From assembly GCA_022844575.1 (NCBI GenBank), contig JALHLL010000006.1, positions 1 through 31,890 of the forward strand: 31,890 bases of DNA, read 5' to 3'. The translations under genes were made by a program, and so were the position numbers. The notes under the pieces are model-generated. The model was not told the DNA's origin and searched no databases. It worked only from the letters and a program-made list of their open reading frames with translations. This DNA is from a bacterium. Its GTDB lineage: Bacteria > Bacteroidota > Ignavibacteria > Kapaibacteriales > UBA961. Positions 7,194-15,931 of the stretch are shown in pieces (the first letter of the stretch is position 1; every line of letters begins with the position of its first letter).

Positions 7194-8981
7194 CTATTCT
7201 AATAATGAAGTAATCATATTATTCATATGTTCGGCTGAATCCTGTATCATTCGTATCAAATCATAAAATTCGGTATTATTTTCAACCATTTCCCTAAGCA
7301 TTGCGGCTATTAATTTTATATTTGATGTCGGGTTTTTCAAATCATGGGCAGCTATTGCCATTAACTTGGTTTTAAAAGAGTTCGCCTCCTCCAATTCCGA
7401 ATTTTTTAAAGAAAGAAGTTCTTTCTCACGATTCATTAAAGCGATATCTCTACTTTGTGCAAATTTTTCAGCCGATTTTCTTGTATCGTCAGATTGCACT
7501 TGTTTATACAATTCTATATGTTTCTGAAAACTATTGGCACTTTCTTCCCATCGTTCTTGTTTTTTACACATCTCTGCCAATTGCAACATATTTCTGGAGA
7601 GTGCATCATACAAACTAAGTTCGGTGTTTATCTGAATCGACTTTTGCAGAAATCGTTCGGCTTCAGTCAGATTATGATTACTATATTTCGGATCTTGTAG
7701 TAAATCCGAAATATCGGCACATATATCGGCAACACCCCTTATCATTCCGATTTTTTCATACAAAGTCAATGCCTCATACATATATTTTAATGCCTCTTCA
7801 TAATCGCCCATTACATGGTATAAAACTCCCAATATGGAGCATGTGCGTGCGGTGGCGGATTTTGTATCCAATGCACGGTCAATTTCCAATGATTGCAATG
7901 TAAACTTTAAGGCAAGATCATAGTTATTGAGCGATTTATATGCTTGTCCGATATTAGAATATAATCGTGCAACTTCACGCTGATTGTTTGTTTTTTTTGT
8001 TTCGTTTAATGCCTCAATATATATTTCCAATGCTTGGTCATATTCATTAAGGGAATAATATACATTACCGATATTACCAAGTTCACGTATAACATCATGC
8101 TGCATGGATAATGATTTGCACATTTCCAGTGAACGGGTATGATATTCCAATGATTTGGAATATTCGGACATAGAATAATACACAATACCCGTATTACCCA
8201 AACTTTTAGCAAGGCCTGATACATCGCCTATTGTTCGGCGTATTGTTATTGATTTTTCAAGATAATCGATTGATTCGACGAGTCGTGACTGCATTTCATA
8301 TACACCGGCAATCGAATCATATAGCCGGGCCATATCATAAGGCATATTTTTGCTTTCAAAATACGCCAACGATTCCAACAATTTTCTTAATGCTTCCCCA
8401 TAATCGCCACGGGCAAAATCTATAACACCTAAGTTGCCTAAAAGCCGAGCATATTCTTCCTCAAGCCCTTTTTGCTTAAATATCGATAAAGCTTTTCCGC
8501 TATATTCAACTGCCTGCTCAAAATCGGCAATGCCGTAAAAGATTCTGGCAATGGTATTATATGTATGCCCGATTTCACGCTCTAATCCTGCCATTTCCAA
8601 TTTGGCAAGTGCTTTATGGGCATATTCCAACGCCACTTTTGTAAATCCCGTATCAGCATACAGCGATGCGATAGCGCGTAATATTCTGCCTGTAAGCGGC
8701 CCATCGGCTATTTTTTCGGCAATATCCAACGCTTCGTAATGTAGTTCTTTCGCACGAGCGAAGTCACCTCGTTTTAAGGTGATTATACCCATAAGATAGG
8801 CATTATTAGCAAAAAATGGCGCATATTCTTCATCGTTCTTATCTACGCCATTTAGCCGCAGAGCAATTTCATTACAGTATTTTTCGCATAAGGGGTACTC
8901 TGCCTTTTTCTCCGCTTCCGTCGCCCTTTCGTGCAATTCACGTATTTCTTCAATTATAACGGTCTTTTGTATATTCTTCAT
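7194..8981 (-). CDS. TPR sensor histidine kinase, N-terminal part (HisKA)
   Basis: 595 residues before a TAG. Residues ~10-480 are a run of tetratricopeptide repeats (about ten copies of the A-x-x-Y-x-x-A-L motif, e.g. YEEALKYMYEALTLYEKIG), suited to protein-protein sensing. A short coiled-coil linker (LMNREKELLSLKNSELEEAN) leads to a HisKA domain with H-box AAHDLKNP (His 546, presumed phospho-acceptor). There is no signal peptide or membrane helix, so it is cytosolic. The frame continues past the stop into a complete ATPase domain (6699-7193), so the full kinase would be 760 codons. Without that half it cannot autophosphorylate. No response regulator is adjacent. It is divergent from yajQ. 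Confidence 0.88.
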   Translation of the reverse strand: MKNIQKTVIIEEIRELHERATEAEKKAEYPLCEKYCNEIALRLNGVDKNDEEYAPFFANNAYLMGIITLKRGDFARAKELHYEALDIAEKIADGPLTGRILRAIASLYADTGFTKVALEYAHKALAKLEMAGLEREIGHTYNTIARIFYGIADFEQAVEYSGKALSIFKQKGLEEEYARLLGNLGVIDFARGDYGEALRKLLESLAYFESKNMPYDMARLYDSIAGVYEMQSRLVESIDYLEKSITIRRTIGDVSGLAKSLGNTGIVYYSMSEYSKSLEYHTRSLEMCKSLSMQHDVIRELGNIGNVYYSLNEYDQALEIYIEALNETKKTNNQREVARLYSNIGQAYKSLNNYDLALKFTLQSLEIDRALDTKSATARTCSILGVLYHVMGDYEEALKYMYEALTLYEKIGMIRGVADICADISDLLQDPKYSNHNLTEAERFLQKSIQINTELSLYDALSRNMLQLAEMCKKQERWEESANSFQKHIELYKQVQSDDTRKSAEKFAQSRDIALMNREKELLSLKNSELEEANSFKTKLMAIAAHDLKNPTSNIKLIAAMLREMVENNTEFYDLIRMIQDSAEHMNNMITSLLE

Positions 8982-9130
8982 GATGAATTTTCTTTATAAC
9001 CGCCATTAGTGCGAATGGCATCAAGGGTTTTAAGCAAGAACAAAGATACTGCAAAAATCGGGCTGAATTTACATAAATTCTTCTTTTCATTGTATTTTCG
9101 TGCATAAACAAACAGAGGTATTTAGTAATT

Positions 9131-9628
9131 ATGGCACAAACATATTCATTTGATATAGTTTCCGAAGTAAGTATGCAGGAAACGGATAATGCCGTTAACC
9201 AGGCGATAAAAGAGATAGGAAGCCGTTATGATTTGCGCGGCTCGAATGCCGAAGTCGATTTCGACCCCAAACAAAAAACGATTGCCATAAGGGCTGAAGG
9301 TGAGCATTTTGTTGAGGCGGTACGCGAGATTATTCAGCAAAAATGCTTAAAAAGAGGTATATCGGCTTTATCGCTCGATGCCGGAAAACCCGAAGCATTC
9401 GGCGGTAAAACAATACGCATGACCATTAAGATAAAAGATGGCTTGGAGCAGGAAGAAGCTAAAAAAATCACCGCCCTTATTCGCGATTCCAAGTTAAAAG
9501 TACAGTCGCAAATTCAGGGCAATCAGGTTCGTATTACCGGAAAAAGCAAGGATGACTTGCAGGACGTAATGAACATGATACGCAGCACGGAATTACATTT
9601 TCCGGTGCAGTTTATCAATATGAGATAG
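9131..9628 (+). CDS. yajQ: YajQ family nucleotide-binding protein
   Basis: 165 residues, the usual length of the YajQ/UPF0234 family. The start YSFDIVSEVSMQETDNAVNQ is the family signature, followed by IGSRYDLRGS. The end (HFPVQFINMR) resembles the family's LDFPLQFINYR ending. YajQ has two RNA-binding-like (ferredoxin) folds; homologues bind nucleotides, including cyclic di-GMP in Xanthomonas. It is a single-gene unit closed by a strong terminator shared with the convergent helicase gene. Stop codon is TAG, which argues against TAG recoding in this genome. Confidence 0.95.
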   Translation: MAQTYSFDIVSEVSMQETDNAVNQAIKEIGSRYDLRGSNAEVDFDPKQKTIAIRAEGEHFVEAVREIIQQKCLKRGISALSLDAGKPEAFGGKTIRMTIKIKDGLEQEEAKKITALIRDSKLKVQSQIQGNQVRITGKSKDDLQDVMNMIRSTELHFPVQFINMR

Positions 9629-9652
9629 AGTACCAACCCCCACGCAAAGTAA

Positions 9653-9690
9653 AAGAGGCAATCCCTATGAATGGGATTGCCTCTTCTTTT
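9653..9690. terminator. Bidirectional intrinsic terminator
   Basis: AAGAGGCAATCCC pairs perfectly with GGGATTGCCTCTT, followed by CTTTTTAT on plus and preceded by A-runs that give T-runs on minus. It lies between the convergent yajQ and the DEAD-box helicase gene. Confidence 0.88.
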
Positions 9691-9708
9691 TATAAGGTGT
9701 GCTATCTC

Positions 9709-11466
9709 TCAATAGTACGCTTCTTTTTTCTTTTTCGTTTGTTTGAATACACCGAATTTACTGCCCTTGCGTGAAGGCGGTGCATCTTTTTCTACACGGC
9801 GTGCAGAATGTTCGCCGGAAGTACGACGATCATCGCTTTTCCAAGGTGCGGAACTTCTGCGTGATGAACGACCGTCACGGTCATCATAACGCTGTGTTCT
9901 TTCATCGCGTGAAGGACGGCTGTCACGGCTTTCGGAACGTGATGACCTCTCATCGCGTGAAGGACGACTATCACGGCTTTCTGTGCGTGAAGACCGTTCA
10001 TCGCGTGATGATGGACGACTGTCACGGCTTTCGGAGCGTGAAGACCGTTCATCGCGTGAAGGGCGACTATCACGGCTTTCAAAGCGACTTCCGCGACTTT
10101 CACCACCACGGTCATCCGCACCGGCAAAACGATCCGGTCTGCGTGAATCACGATCACCGCGATACGGTGAACGTTCACTATCGCCTCTGCCACGACGTTC
10201 ACCGCCACGGTCATAAGAAGTTCTTGGTCTATCGCCGCGATCCGGCTGACGTGTTCTGCTTTCGCCACCCTCGACGGCAGCATATTTTTTGCCTCCGCGA
10301 CGTATCGGCTCCGGTTCCTGAGCATTTTGCTCTACATGAATCTCTTCAGGAAGACTAACAAGTTCAATCGTGGTTTTTGCAAAACGTTCAATACTACGCA
10401 TACGATACATTTCTTCTCTGCCATGCGAAAATGTTATTGCCTTACCCGATTTTCCGGCTCTGCCTGTACGACCGATTCTGTGTACATAATATTCGGGATC
10501 CAATGGCAAATCATAATTGATAACCATAGTTACCGAACTGATATCAATACCGCGTGCCGCAACATCGGTTGCAACAAGCACGGTTAATGTGCCGCGACGG
10601 AAATCATTCATGGTACGGCTACGTTTACGCTGCGTAAAATCACCGTGTATGCCTTCGGCTCTGTAGCCGTCTTGTTGTAATTTTTTTACGACAACATCCA
10701 CACGGCGTTTGGTATTGCAGAATATCATTACCGAATCGGGACGCTCATTTTTTAAAATTGCAGACATTAAAGCAGTTTTGTTAACGCCCAATGTTTCATA
10801 ATAAACTTGCTCGACATTTTCAGCCGTTAACTCTTTTTTTGCAATCGTTATCGTCGTCGGGTCATTCAAATATCTGTTTGCTATATCGCGAATATCTTTG
10901 GACATAGTAGCGGAAAACAAAGCCGTTTGTCTCACTTTTGGTAAAAGACCCATAATACGCTCAATATTCGGACGGAAGCCCATATTCAACATTTCATCGG
11001 CTTCATCAAGAACAACGGTTTTAACCGTTTCCAATTTTATAGCTCCGCGTTCAATTTGGTCAATAAAACGCCCCGGAGTACCTACAACAATGCTCGCTCC
11101 CCTGCGAAGTTCCATTCTTTGTTTTTCTATGGAAACACCGCCATAAATCGGTATAATGCGTATATCCCTACGATACCGCGCCAATTTGCGCAGTTCTTCG
11201 CATACTTGCACCGCAAGTTCTCGCGTTGGGCATAATACGATAGACTGGAGAGAGTGATTACCACGCTCTATACCTTCAATAAGCGGAATGCCGAATGCAG
11301 CAGTTTTCCCCGTGCCTGTTTGCGCTTGCCCGACGAGATCTTTACCCTCCAACAAAGCAGGAATTGCTTGATGTTGAATTTCGGTGGCCGTTACATAGCC
11401 CAAATCGCCGATTGCGCGGTGCATTTCCTTGCTTACCGCCAAGTCATGAAATTGTAAATGTGACAT
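9709..11466 (-). CDS. DEAD-box RNA helicase with RS/RD-rich tail
   Basis: 585 residues from the ATG giving MSHLQFHDLAV; the earlier ATG at 11496 adds a non-conserved MRHLLTYIIF. All core motifs are present: Q-motif, AQTGTGKT, PTRELA, VLDEADEML, LFSATMS, ARGID, HRIGRTGRAG. The core ends near residue 370. The tail (~200 residues) is disordered and strongly charged. It carries four near-identical SRDERSSRSESRDSRP repeats and a basic end (KFGVFKQTKKKKEAYY). Such tails usually bind RNA and recruit helicases to ribosomal precursors or mRNA in the cold. A long structured upstream region suggests a regulated 5' leader. DeaD/RhlE subgroup not decided. Confidence 0.93.
   Translation of the reverse strand: MSHLQFHDLAVSKEMHRAIGDLGYVTATEIQHQAIPALLEGKDLVGQAQTGTGKTAAFGIPLIEGIERGNHSLQSIVLCPTRELAVQVCEELRKLARYRRDIRIIPIYGGVSIEKQRMELRRGASIVVGTPGRFIDQIERGAIKLETVKTVVLDEADEMLNMGFRPNIERIMGLLPKVRQTALFSATMSKDIRDIANRYLNDPTTITIAKKELTAENVEQVYYETLGVNKTALMSAILKNERPDSVMIFCNTKRRVDVVVKKLQQDGYRAEGIHGDFTQRKRSRTMNDFRRGTLTVLVATDVAARGIDISSVTMVINYDLPLDPEYYVHRIGRTGRAGKSGKAITFSHGREEMYRMRSIERFAKTTIELVSLPEEIHVEQNAQEPEPIRRGGKKYAAVEGGESRTRQPDRGDRPRTSYDRGGERRGRGDSERSPYRGDRDSRRPDRFAGADDRGGESRGSRFESRDSRPSRDERSSRSESRDSRPSSRDERSSRTESRDSRPSRDERSSRSESRDSRPSRDERTQRYDDRDGRSSRRSSAPWKSDDRRTSGEHSARRVEKDAPPSRKGSKFGVFKQTKKKKEAYY
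9895..10090 (-). repeat. 48/51-bp in-frame tandem repeat in helicase tail
   Basis: The block beginning CT(A/G)TCACGGCTTTC starts at 9920, 9968, 10019 and 10067, giving periods of 48, 51 and 48 bp, all multiples of three. It encodes the 16-17-residue SRDERSS-R-ESRDSRP unit. Copy number can change without frameshift. Long shadow ORFs on both strands here are products of the repeat. Confidence 0.85.
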
Positions 11467-11496
11467 GAAAATAATATATGTGAGCAGATGCCGCAC

Positions 11497-11930
11497 AATG
11501 CTTTATCTGCAAAAAATGTAGAATACAAATAATGTTATCGTATGTGAATACCGAACTGAATACAAAAGCAATATGGCATAGCACATGCCGATATACTGTA
11601 TCGTTAAAGGTAATCCCGATGGGTAGGAAGGTAAAAACCGATGTGTAGACACTCGAAGTTGAACGAGTATTCGGAGCGGAGACTTTGTTCCGCGAGGTTT
11701 GTTATTGTTCCTGATTGCGAATTGTACTGTTTCGCTACTGCCTAAACGTTAATAACGTTGTTACAAGGCAGTTGAGATTTCCTTCGATTGTATGGTATCT
11801 ATCCGAGTTACGTTGAAATATCCGCACAACAACACGCCTTCGCGCTTATGCGTCGGTCTGTATTTGCAACAGTTATCAGTACAGATATAAGCAATTCGAC
11901 CGCTCAACAGCCACAAAGATACGAAAAATC
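11497..11930. other. Structured intergenic region, possible helicase 5' leader or ncRNA
   Basis: No protein frame fits. Several stems can be drawn: CCGA/TCGG (11638/11671) enclosing ACTCG/CGAGT (11651/11664); GCGGA/TCCGC (11676/11689); ACTGCCT/AGGCAGT (11737/11766) with an inner AACGTT/AACGTT. The sequence does not match RNase P, SRP RNA or a cobalamin riboswitch by eye. It lies 5' of the DEAD-box gene on minus and of the TonB receptor on plus, so it could be a leader of either or a free RNA. Confidence 0.4.
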
Positions 11931-12092
11931 ATCGAATTATTATACTATAGGTACTTGAATAATGAAATATGGGCGTTTTTTTTACCGTAAACCTTGGCTT
12001 CGCATCAATTATGAAAACATATTTTTGCATTGTGCTTACCTTTCATACGTCTATTATCAAATTAATAAATTCTTGTACCGAATTCATATATA

Positions 12093-14279
12093 ATGTTTAT
12101 ACTACGTTCAATCCTTTTTATAGTTTTAATCTCAAACATTGCCTACTCACAAAATACATTTAGAGCTATTGTAAAAGATAGTAGTTCCCGTGAGGTATTG
12201 ATAGGGTTAAGAGCACATGTAAAGGCAACCGATAAGGGGGCAATATCAAACTCGCAGGGTGAGGTAATTATAAAAAACGTTCCGAATGGCGAACAAACAA
12301 TAGTATTTAGCTATATCGGTTTTCAGCAAAAAGAAAGTAAAATTATTTTTCCGATTGGGGAAACATTAACTATTCTAATGATACCTAAAGCCGAAGACAC
12401 GGAAGAGATAATTATTACGGGCACAAGAACAAATAAAAGTATAGCCAATACACCGACAAGGGTTGAGGTGCTAACGGAAGAAATTGATGAAGCGAGTACT
12501 ATGGACCCAAGTAAAATTGCCCACTTAATTACCCATAGCACGGGGATACAGGTTCAGCAAACATCGGCAACGAGCAATACGGCGAATGTACGTATTCAGG
12601 GGCTTGATGGCAGATATACACAAATATTAAAAGACGGTTTTCCTTTATATGGCGGCTTTAGCGGTTCATTAAGTATTATGCAGATACCCCCGCTTGACTT
12701 ACGGCAAGTTGAGTATATAAAAGGCGGGGCATCAACATTATTTGGTGGGGGTGCTATATCGGGTCTTATCAATCTTATATCAAAAGAGCCGGAAAACAAT
12801 GAAACCCTTCTCCATTGCAATATTTCGCATATAGGCGCATTTGATGTGAATGCCTTTTATAGTGCAAAATCTGAAAATATAGGTATTACTCTTTTGGGAC
12901 AGCGCAATACCCACAGATTTTTTGATGCCGATAATGATGGTTTTACGGATATGCCCCAGATTATCAAAAATAATTTTAATCCCAAATTGTTTTTTACTCT
13001 CGATACGAATACGATGCTGATGGTAGGTGCTACATTTACCGATGAAATACGTACAGGAGGTGATACTAAGTTATTGAGTAATTTTTCTCCTGACACGAAT
13101 CATTTTTATAAAGAGCAAAACGATGTGAAGAGAATAACAACTCAATTAAGTTTTGAACATACATTGAGTAAAGGTAAGGTAATTACCTTCCGAAACAGTC
13201 TTAACTTTTTCGAGCGTTCTTTATCTATTATCCCTTCAAGAAAATTGGAGGAATATAGATTTTCCGGTAATCAACTATCATCATTTTCCGAATTTTCATA
13301 TTCTTCCGCCGGAGAAAACGATGTATTTATTGCAGGTATCAATTATTATAGCGATGACTTTAAAGAAGATAGTTTGTCGAGTAGAATATTAAGGACAGAA
13401 ATTTACAAAACAATCGGAGCTTTTGCCAACTTTACAACGGACATAAGTAATGCTGTATCGCTTGAAACAGGGCTACGGTGCGATTATGTATTGAATGGTA
13501 CATTCTTTGTTCTGCCAAGAATTTCCGCCTTAATAAAATGGTCACAACAATTAGCAACAAGAATAGGTGGAGGTATGGGATATAGAAACCCTACTATTTT
13601 TAATCAGGAAGCCGAATTGCTTGCTTATAAGAATATACTATCTATTGATAAGAACACTGTAGAACAAGAAAAATCATATGGTGGTAATGTTGATATAAGC
13701 TATAAAATCCCGATTGGAGAAAGTTTTTTTATCAATGTTAACCAAATGTTTTTTTATACATATCTAAATAATCCGTTGATACTTACCGCTACGAGCAGCC
13801 CGACAGAGAACTATAATTTTATAAATATGAACGGATATGTACGGAGTGCGGGGGCTGAAACTTTTTTCAAATTCGGTTTCTACGATTTTGTTCTATTTGT
13901 TGGCTATACATATACAAATGCCATAAGTAATAATATGGGTACCGTTGCCGAAATACCCTTAACACCAAAACATAGCTTAAAAGGAGATCTTTTATATTCA
14001 TTGCCCAATAAATGGCGAGTGGGATTGGACTATGAATACAAGAGTAGCCAAGTGCTAAGTAACGGAAGAAAAACGATGGATTATTGGACTTTTGGCGCAG
14101 TAGTGGAGTACACGTATGAATCGCTCACGATTTTCGGAAATCTTGAGAATTATACGGATATGAGGCAAACCCGTTATGAGAGTTTAGTATCGCTTCCTAA
14201 TAATACCCCCCAATTAACGGAAGTATGGATGCCACTTGACGGTATTGTTTTTAATACCGGCTTTAAATTACGTTTATGA
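12093..14279 (+). CDS. TonB-dependent outer-membrane receptor
   Basis: 728 residues. Signal peptide about 1-19 (ends NIAYSQ). Residues ~22-105 form a carboxypeptidase-regulatory-like beta-sandwich (KDSSSREVLIGLRAHV... VPNGEQTIVFSYIGFQ), typical of Bacteroidota receptors. The plug domain spans ~108-230 (EEIIITGTRT, ANVRIQGLDGRYTQILKDG, VEYIKGGASTLFGGGAISG). The rest is a 22-strand-type barrel ending in an aromatic/Leu residue (GFKLRL). Substrate unknown: no SusD partner follows, and no riboswitch is recognised upstream. Candidates include siderophores, cobalamin or metals; a PduO adenosyltransferase lies 2.4 kb away but on the other strand. Confidence 0.93.
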   Translation: MFILRSILFIVLISNIAYSQNTFRAIVKDSSSREVLIGLRAHVKATDKGAISNSQGEVIIKNVPNGEQTIVFSYIGFQQKESKIIFPIGETLTILMIPKAEDTEEIIITGTRTNKSIANTPTRVEVLTEEIDEASTMDPSKIAHLITHSTGIQVQQTSATSNTANVRIQGLDGRYTQILKDGFPLYGGFSGSLSIMQIPPLDLRQVEYIKGGASTLFGGGAISGLINLISKEPENNETLLHCNISHIGAFDVNAFYSAKSENIGITLLGQRNTHRFFDADNDGFTDMPQIIKNNFNPKLFFTLDTNTMLMVGATFTDEIRTGGDTKLLSNFSPDTNHFYKEQNDVKRITTQLSFEHTLSKGKVITFRNSLNFFERSLSIIPSRKLEEYRFSGNQLSSFSEFSYSSAGENDVFIAGINYYSDDFKEDSLSSRILRTEIYKTIGAFANFTTDISNAVSLETGLRCDYVLNGTFFVLPRISALIKWSQQLATRIGGGMGYRNPTIFNQEAELLAYKNILSIDKNTVEQEKSYGGNVDISYKIPIGESFFINVNQMFFYTYLNNPLILTATSSPTENYNFINMNGYVRSAGAETFFKFGFYDFVLFVGYTYTNAISNNMGTVAEIPLTPKHSLKGDLLYSLPNKWRVGLDYEYKSSQVLSNGRKTMDYWTFGAVVEYTYESLTIFGNLENYTDMRQTRYESLVSLPNNTPQLTEVWMPLDGIVFNTGFKLRL

Positions 14280-14360
14280 GTAAATATGCCGCCGAAAAGC
14301 AAACAGTAAAACGATACTATTAGTTCACCTTATAGGCATGTATAATCTTTTTAGCCATTA

Positions 14361-14993
14361 TCATGAAAAATACTCCATATACCACTCCGTTTCATGATGA
14401 TCTTTTACAGCAGAGGGTGGAATAAAATCGGAATCGATTTTAGAAAGCAGTAAAGAAAGAGTTTTATAATCTCTCGGGCTTATAACAAAAATACCTTTAC
14501 GTATCAGAGCCGCAGCTGCAACCCCCGGACCTTTTTGATACACCTTGTTTTCACTTAAACGGCTACCCTCAAAAATAACTTGCGAACCGCATGAAGCACT
14601 AATCTCCATAAGAATGGCAATCTGTACATTATTTTCTATAGCTTTTTCCGTCATTTTTTGAGCGGCAAGTACCAATAATTCCGTCCAATCCTTATTCGTT
14701 TCCGTCAGTACCTTAGCTTTGCCATCCAATACATCAAAACCATTTCCGCCATGAATATCACATAATTCGCGCGGAGTACCGAAGGAATAATCTTCAGGGC
14801 AAAAAAGTACACACTTAACATTAGGGTAAGACATAAGTTGTTTCATGGTAGGGTGCGTTCCGTTTGATGTGCCGTCATAACCACATAAAGTACCGCTAAA
14901 ACAAGCACTGAACATAAGAACCAAAGGATTCTCCGGTGTAGGATCGGGTAAGGAGGCGATAAATGAACCCGAAGGCAAATGCTGAGGTGTCAT
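14361..14993 (-). CDS. DUF523 / TudS-like protein
   Basis: 210 residues. Matches the DUF523 layout: FSACFSGTLCGYDG (Cys 31, 37), VLFCPEDYSFGTPRE (Cys 65), GFDVLDGKAKVLTE, and AILMEISASCGSQVIFEG (Cys 135), then GPGVAAAALIRKGI. Family members characterised as TudS are [4Fe-4S] thiouracil desulfurases; three conserved Cys bind the cluster. Whether this copy acts on thiouracil is inference. It has an N-terminal extension of ~20 residues and a C-terminal extension of ~35 (ending TEWYMEYFS) beyond the usual ~150. Convergent with the TonB receptor gene. Confidence 0.8.
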   Translation of the reverse strand: MTPQHLPSGSFIASLPDPTPENPLVLMFSACFSGTLCGYDGTSNGTHPTMKQLMSYPNVKCVLFCPEDYSFGTPRELCDIHGGNGFDVLDGKAKVLTETNKDWTELLVLAAQKMTEKAIENNVQIAILMEISASCGSQVIFEGSRLSENKVYQKGPGVAAAALIRKGIFVISPRDYKTLSLLLSKIDSDFIPPSAVKDHHETEWYMEYFS

Positions 14994-15346
14994 AAAAAAT
15001 CTACTCCGAATAGTTATTCAAAAATAGCTGTTATCGGGCGAATTGCTTTTTTGGAATTTTTACGGATTATTCTCTAAAAGGAAAATGTCATTCTTCACTT
15101 TGTTAGGAATGATGTCCTAAGGTGCTAAAACCCATCCTAACCTACCTCATCGGGACAAAGAAAATAAATTCAAAAGAAAAATCATCATAAATCTCCCCTT
15201 GGGGAGATTTATAGGGGCGAATTTTCCTGTCATTCTATTTGCAACGAAGAATCTAAGATACGGAAATATATTCTTCACTCCGAGAGAATGACGAAATAAT
15301 TTTCGATAAATAGTCTCAAATTTGAGTACTATATAAACAAACTACA
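14994..15346. other. Intergenic with degenerate repeat modules
   Basis: Contains GTCATTCTTCACTTTGTTAGGAATGA around 15088, CTCCCCTTGGGGAG around 15192, and the hairpin repeat at 15229-15292. No gene is seen. Confidence 0.6.
15229..15292. repeat. Solitary inner hairpin repeat with different loop
   Basis: GTCATTCTATTTGCAACGAA...GAATC pairs with ATTCTTCACTCCGAGAGAAT...GAC around a loop unlike the TATTTCGTG loop of the other copies. The stem is mismatched in the middle but both ends are conserved. Confidence 0.65.
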
Positions 15347-15904
15347 CTACTGTTTTGTAAAAGTAACAGATATCGGGAAAAATAGAAATGTAAGTGTACC
15401 TGCAATTGATTTTTTATCGGCACTTAATCTGGCATTTGTAAATGTTAGGGGTATTTTTTGTAATCCGCCTCCACCACCGCCGCCACCACCGATGCTAGTT
15501 AAAATGCCTAGGTCAAGTACGCCCGCATTTATATTTACAGTCGAGTCGGCATTAAATTTTGCCGTACAGTTTTCGAGCGGTTGAGCAAGTTTAAAAGGTA
15601 TTTCCTCATTCGGATCAGCACCCCCTATCAATCCTGCGGGTACATCAAATAAGGCATATCCGCTTCCGAGTATTTCTTTATTCGGTTGTTCGGTAAAAAA
15701 CAAATCAATGGCACCATTTATCTGAATAAGCGGCACTTGAATTTGAGCTTTCCAATATCCTGCCAAAGGTGATGCTTTAGGCATAGTTGTAACTTTATCT
15801 TCTGTATTTGCTATGGGGTCTTCTTTACAGGCGGAAAATGCAAATACCGATATACAAAGCAGAGATAATAATGATAAGCGAATACTGTTCTGAAAAGAAA
15901 ACAT
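15347..15904 (-). CDS. Lipoprotein with polyglycine tract
   Basis: 185 residues. The signal peptide ends with a lipobox FAFSACKED. The mature part reads as a short beta-barrel or lipocalin-like strand series (GYWKAQIQVPLIQINGAIDLFFTEQ, LGSGYALFD, VNINAGVLDLG, IAGTLTFLFFPISVTFTKQ). A run of nine glycines sits at about residue 140, encoded by varied GGN codons. Function unknown. The next gene upstream (15932-16597) is on the same strand with 27 bases between, so co-transcription is likely. Confidence 0.75.
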   Translation of the reverse strand: MFSFQNSIRLSLLSLLCISVFAFSACKEDPIANTEDKVTTMPKASPLAGYWKAQIQVPLIQINGAIDLFFTEQPNKEILGSGYALFDVPAGLIGGADPNEEIPFKLAQPLENCTAKFNADSTVNINAGVLDLGILTSIGGGGGGGGGLQKIPLTFTNARLSADKKSIAGTLTFLFFPISVTFTKQ

Positions 15905-15931
15905 AGTTTATCCTAAACGATAATGATGAAT

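Noticed and set aside
7194..7196. TAG read as a sense codon by a recoded genetic code
   Set aside because: TAG is the natural end of yajQ, ferritin, the epimerase and the 4125 lipoprotein, each at the family's or frame's expected end.
9771..10358. Long frames on plus (195 residues) and another minus frame (177 residues) inside the helicase tail
   Set aside because: They are His/Val- or Arg-rich shadows created by the in-frame 48/51-bp repeat; the DEAD-box frame explains the DNA.
11497..12092. Cobalamin riboswitch upstream of the TonB receptor
   Set aside because: No B12-box-like or GCCACTG core sequence could be found on the plus strand.
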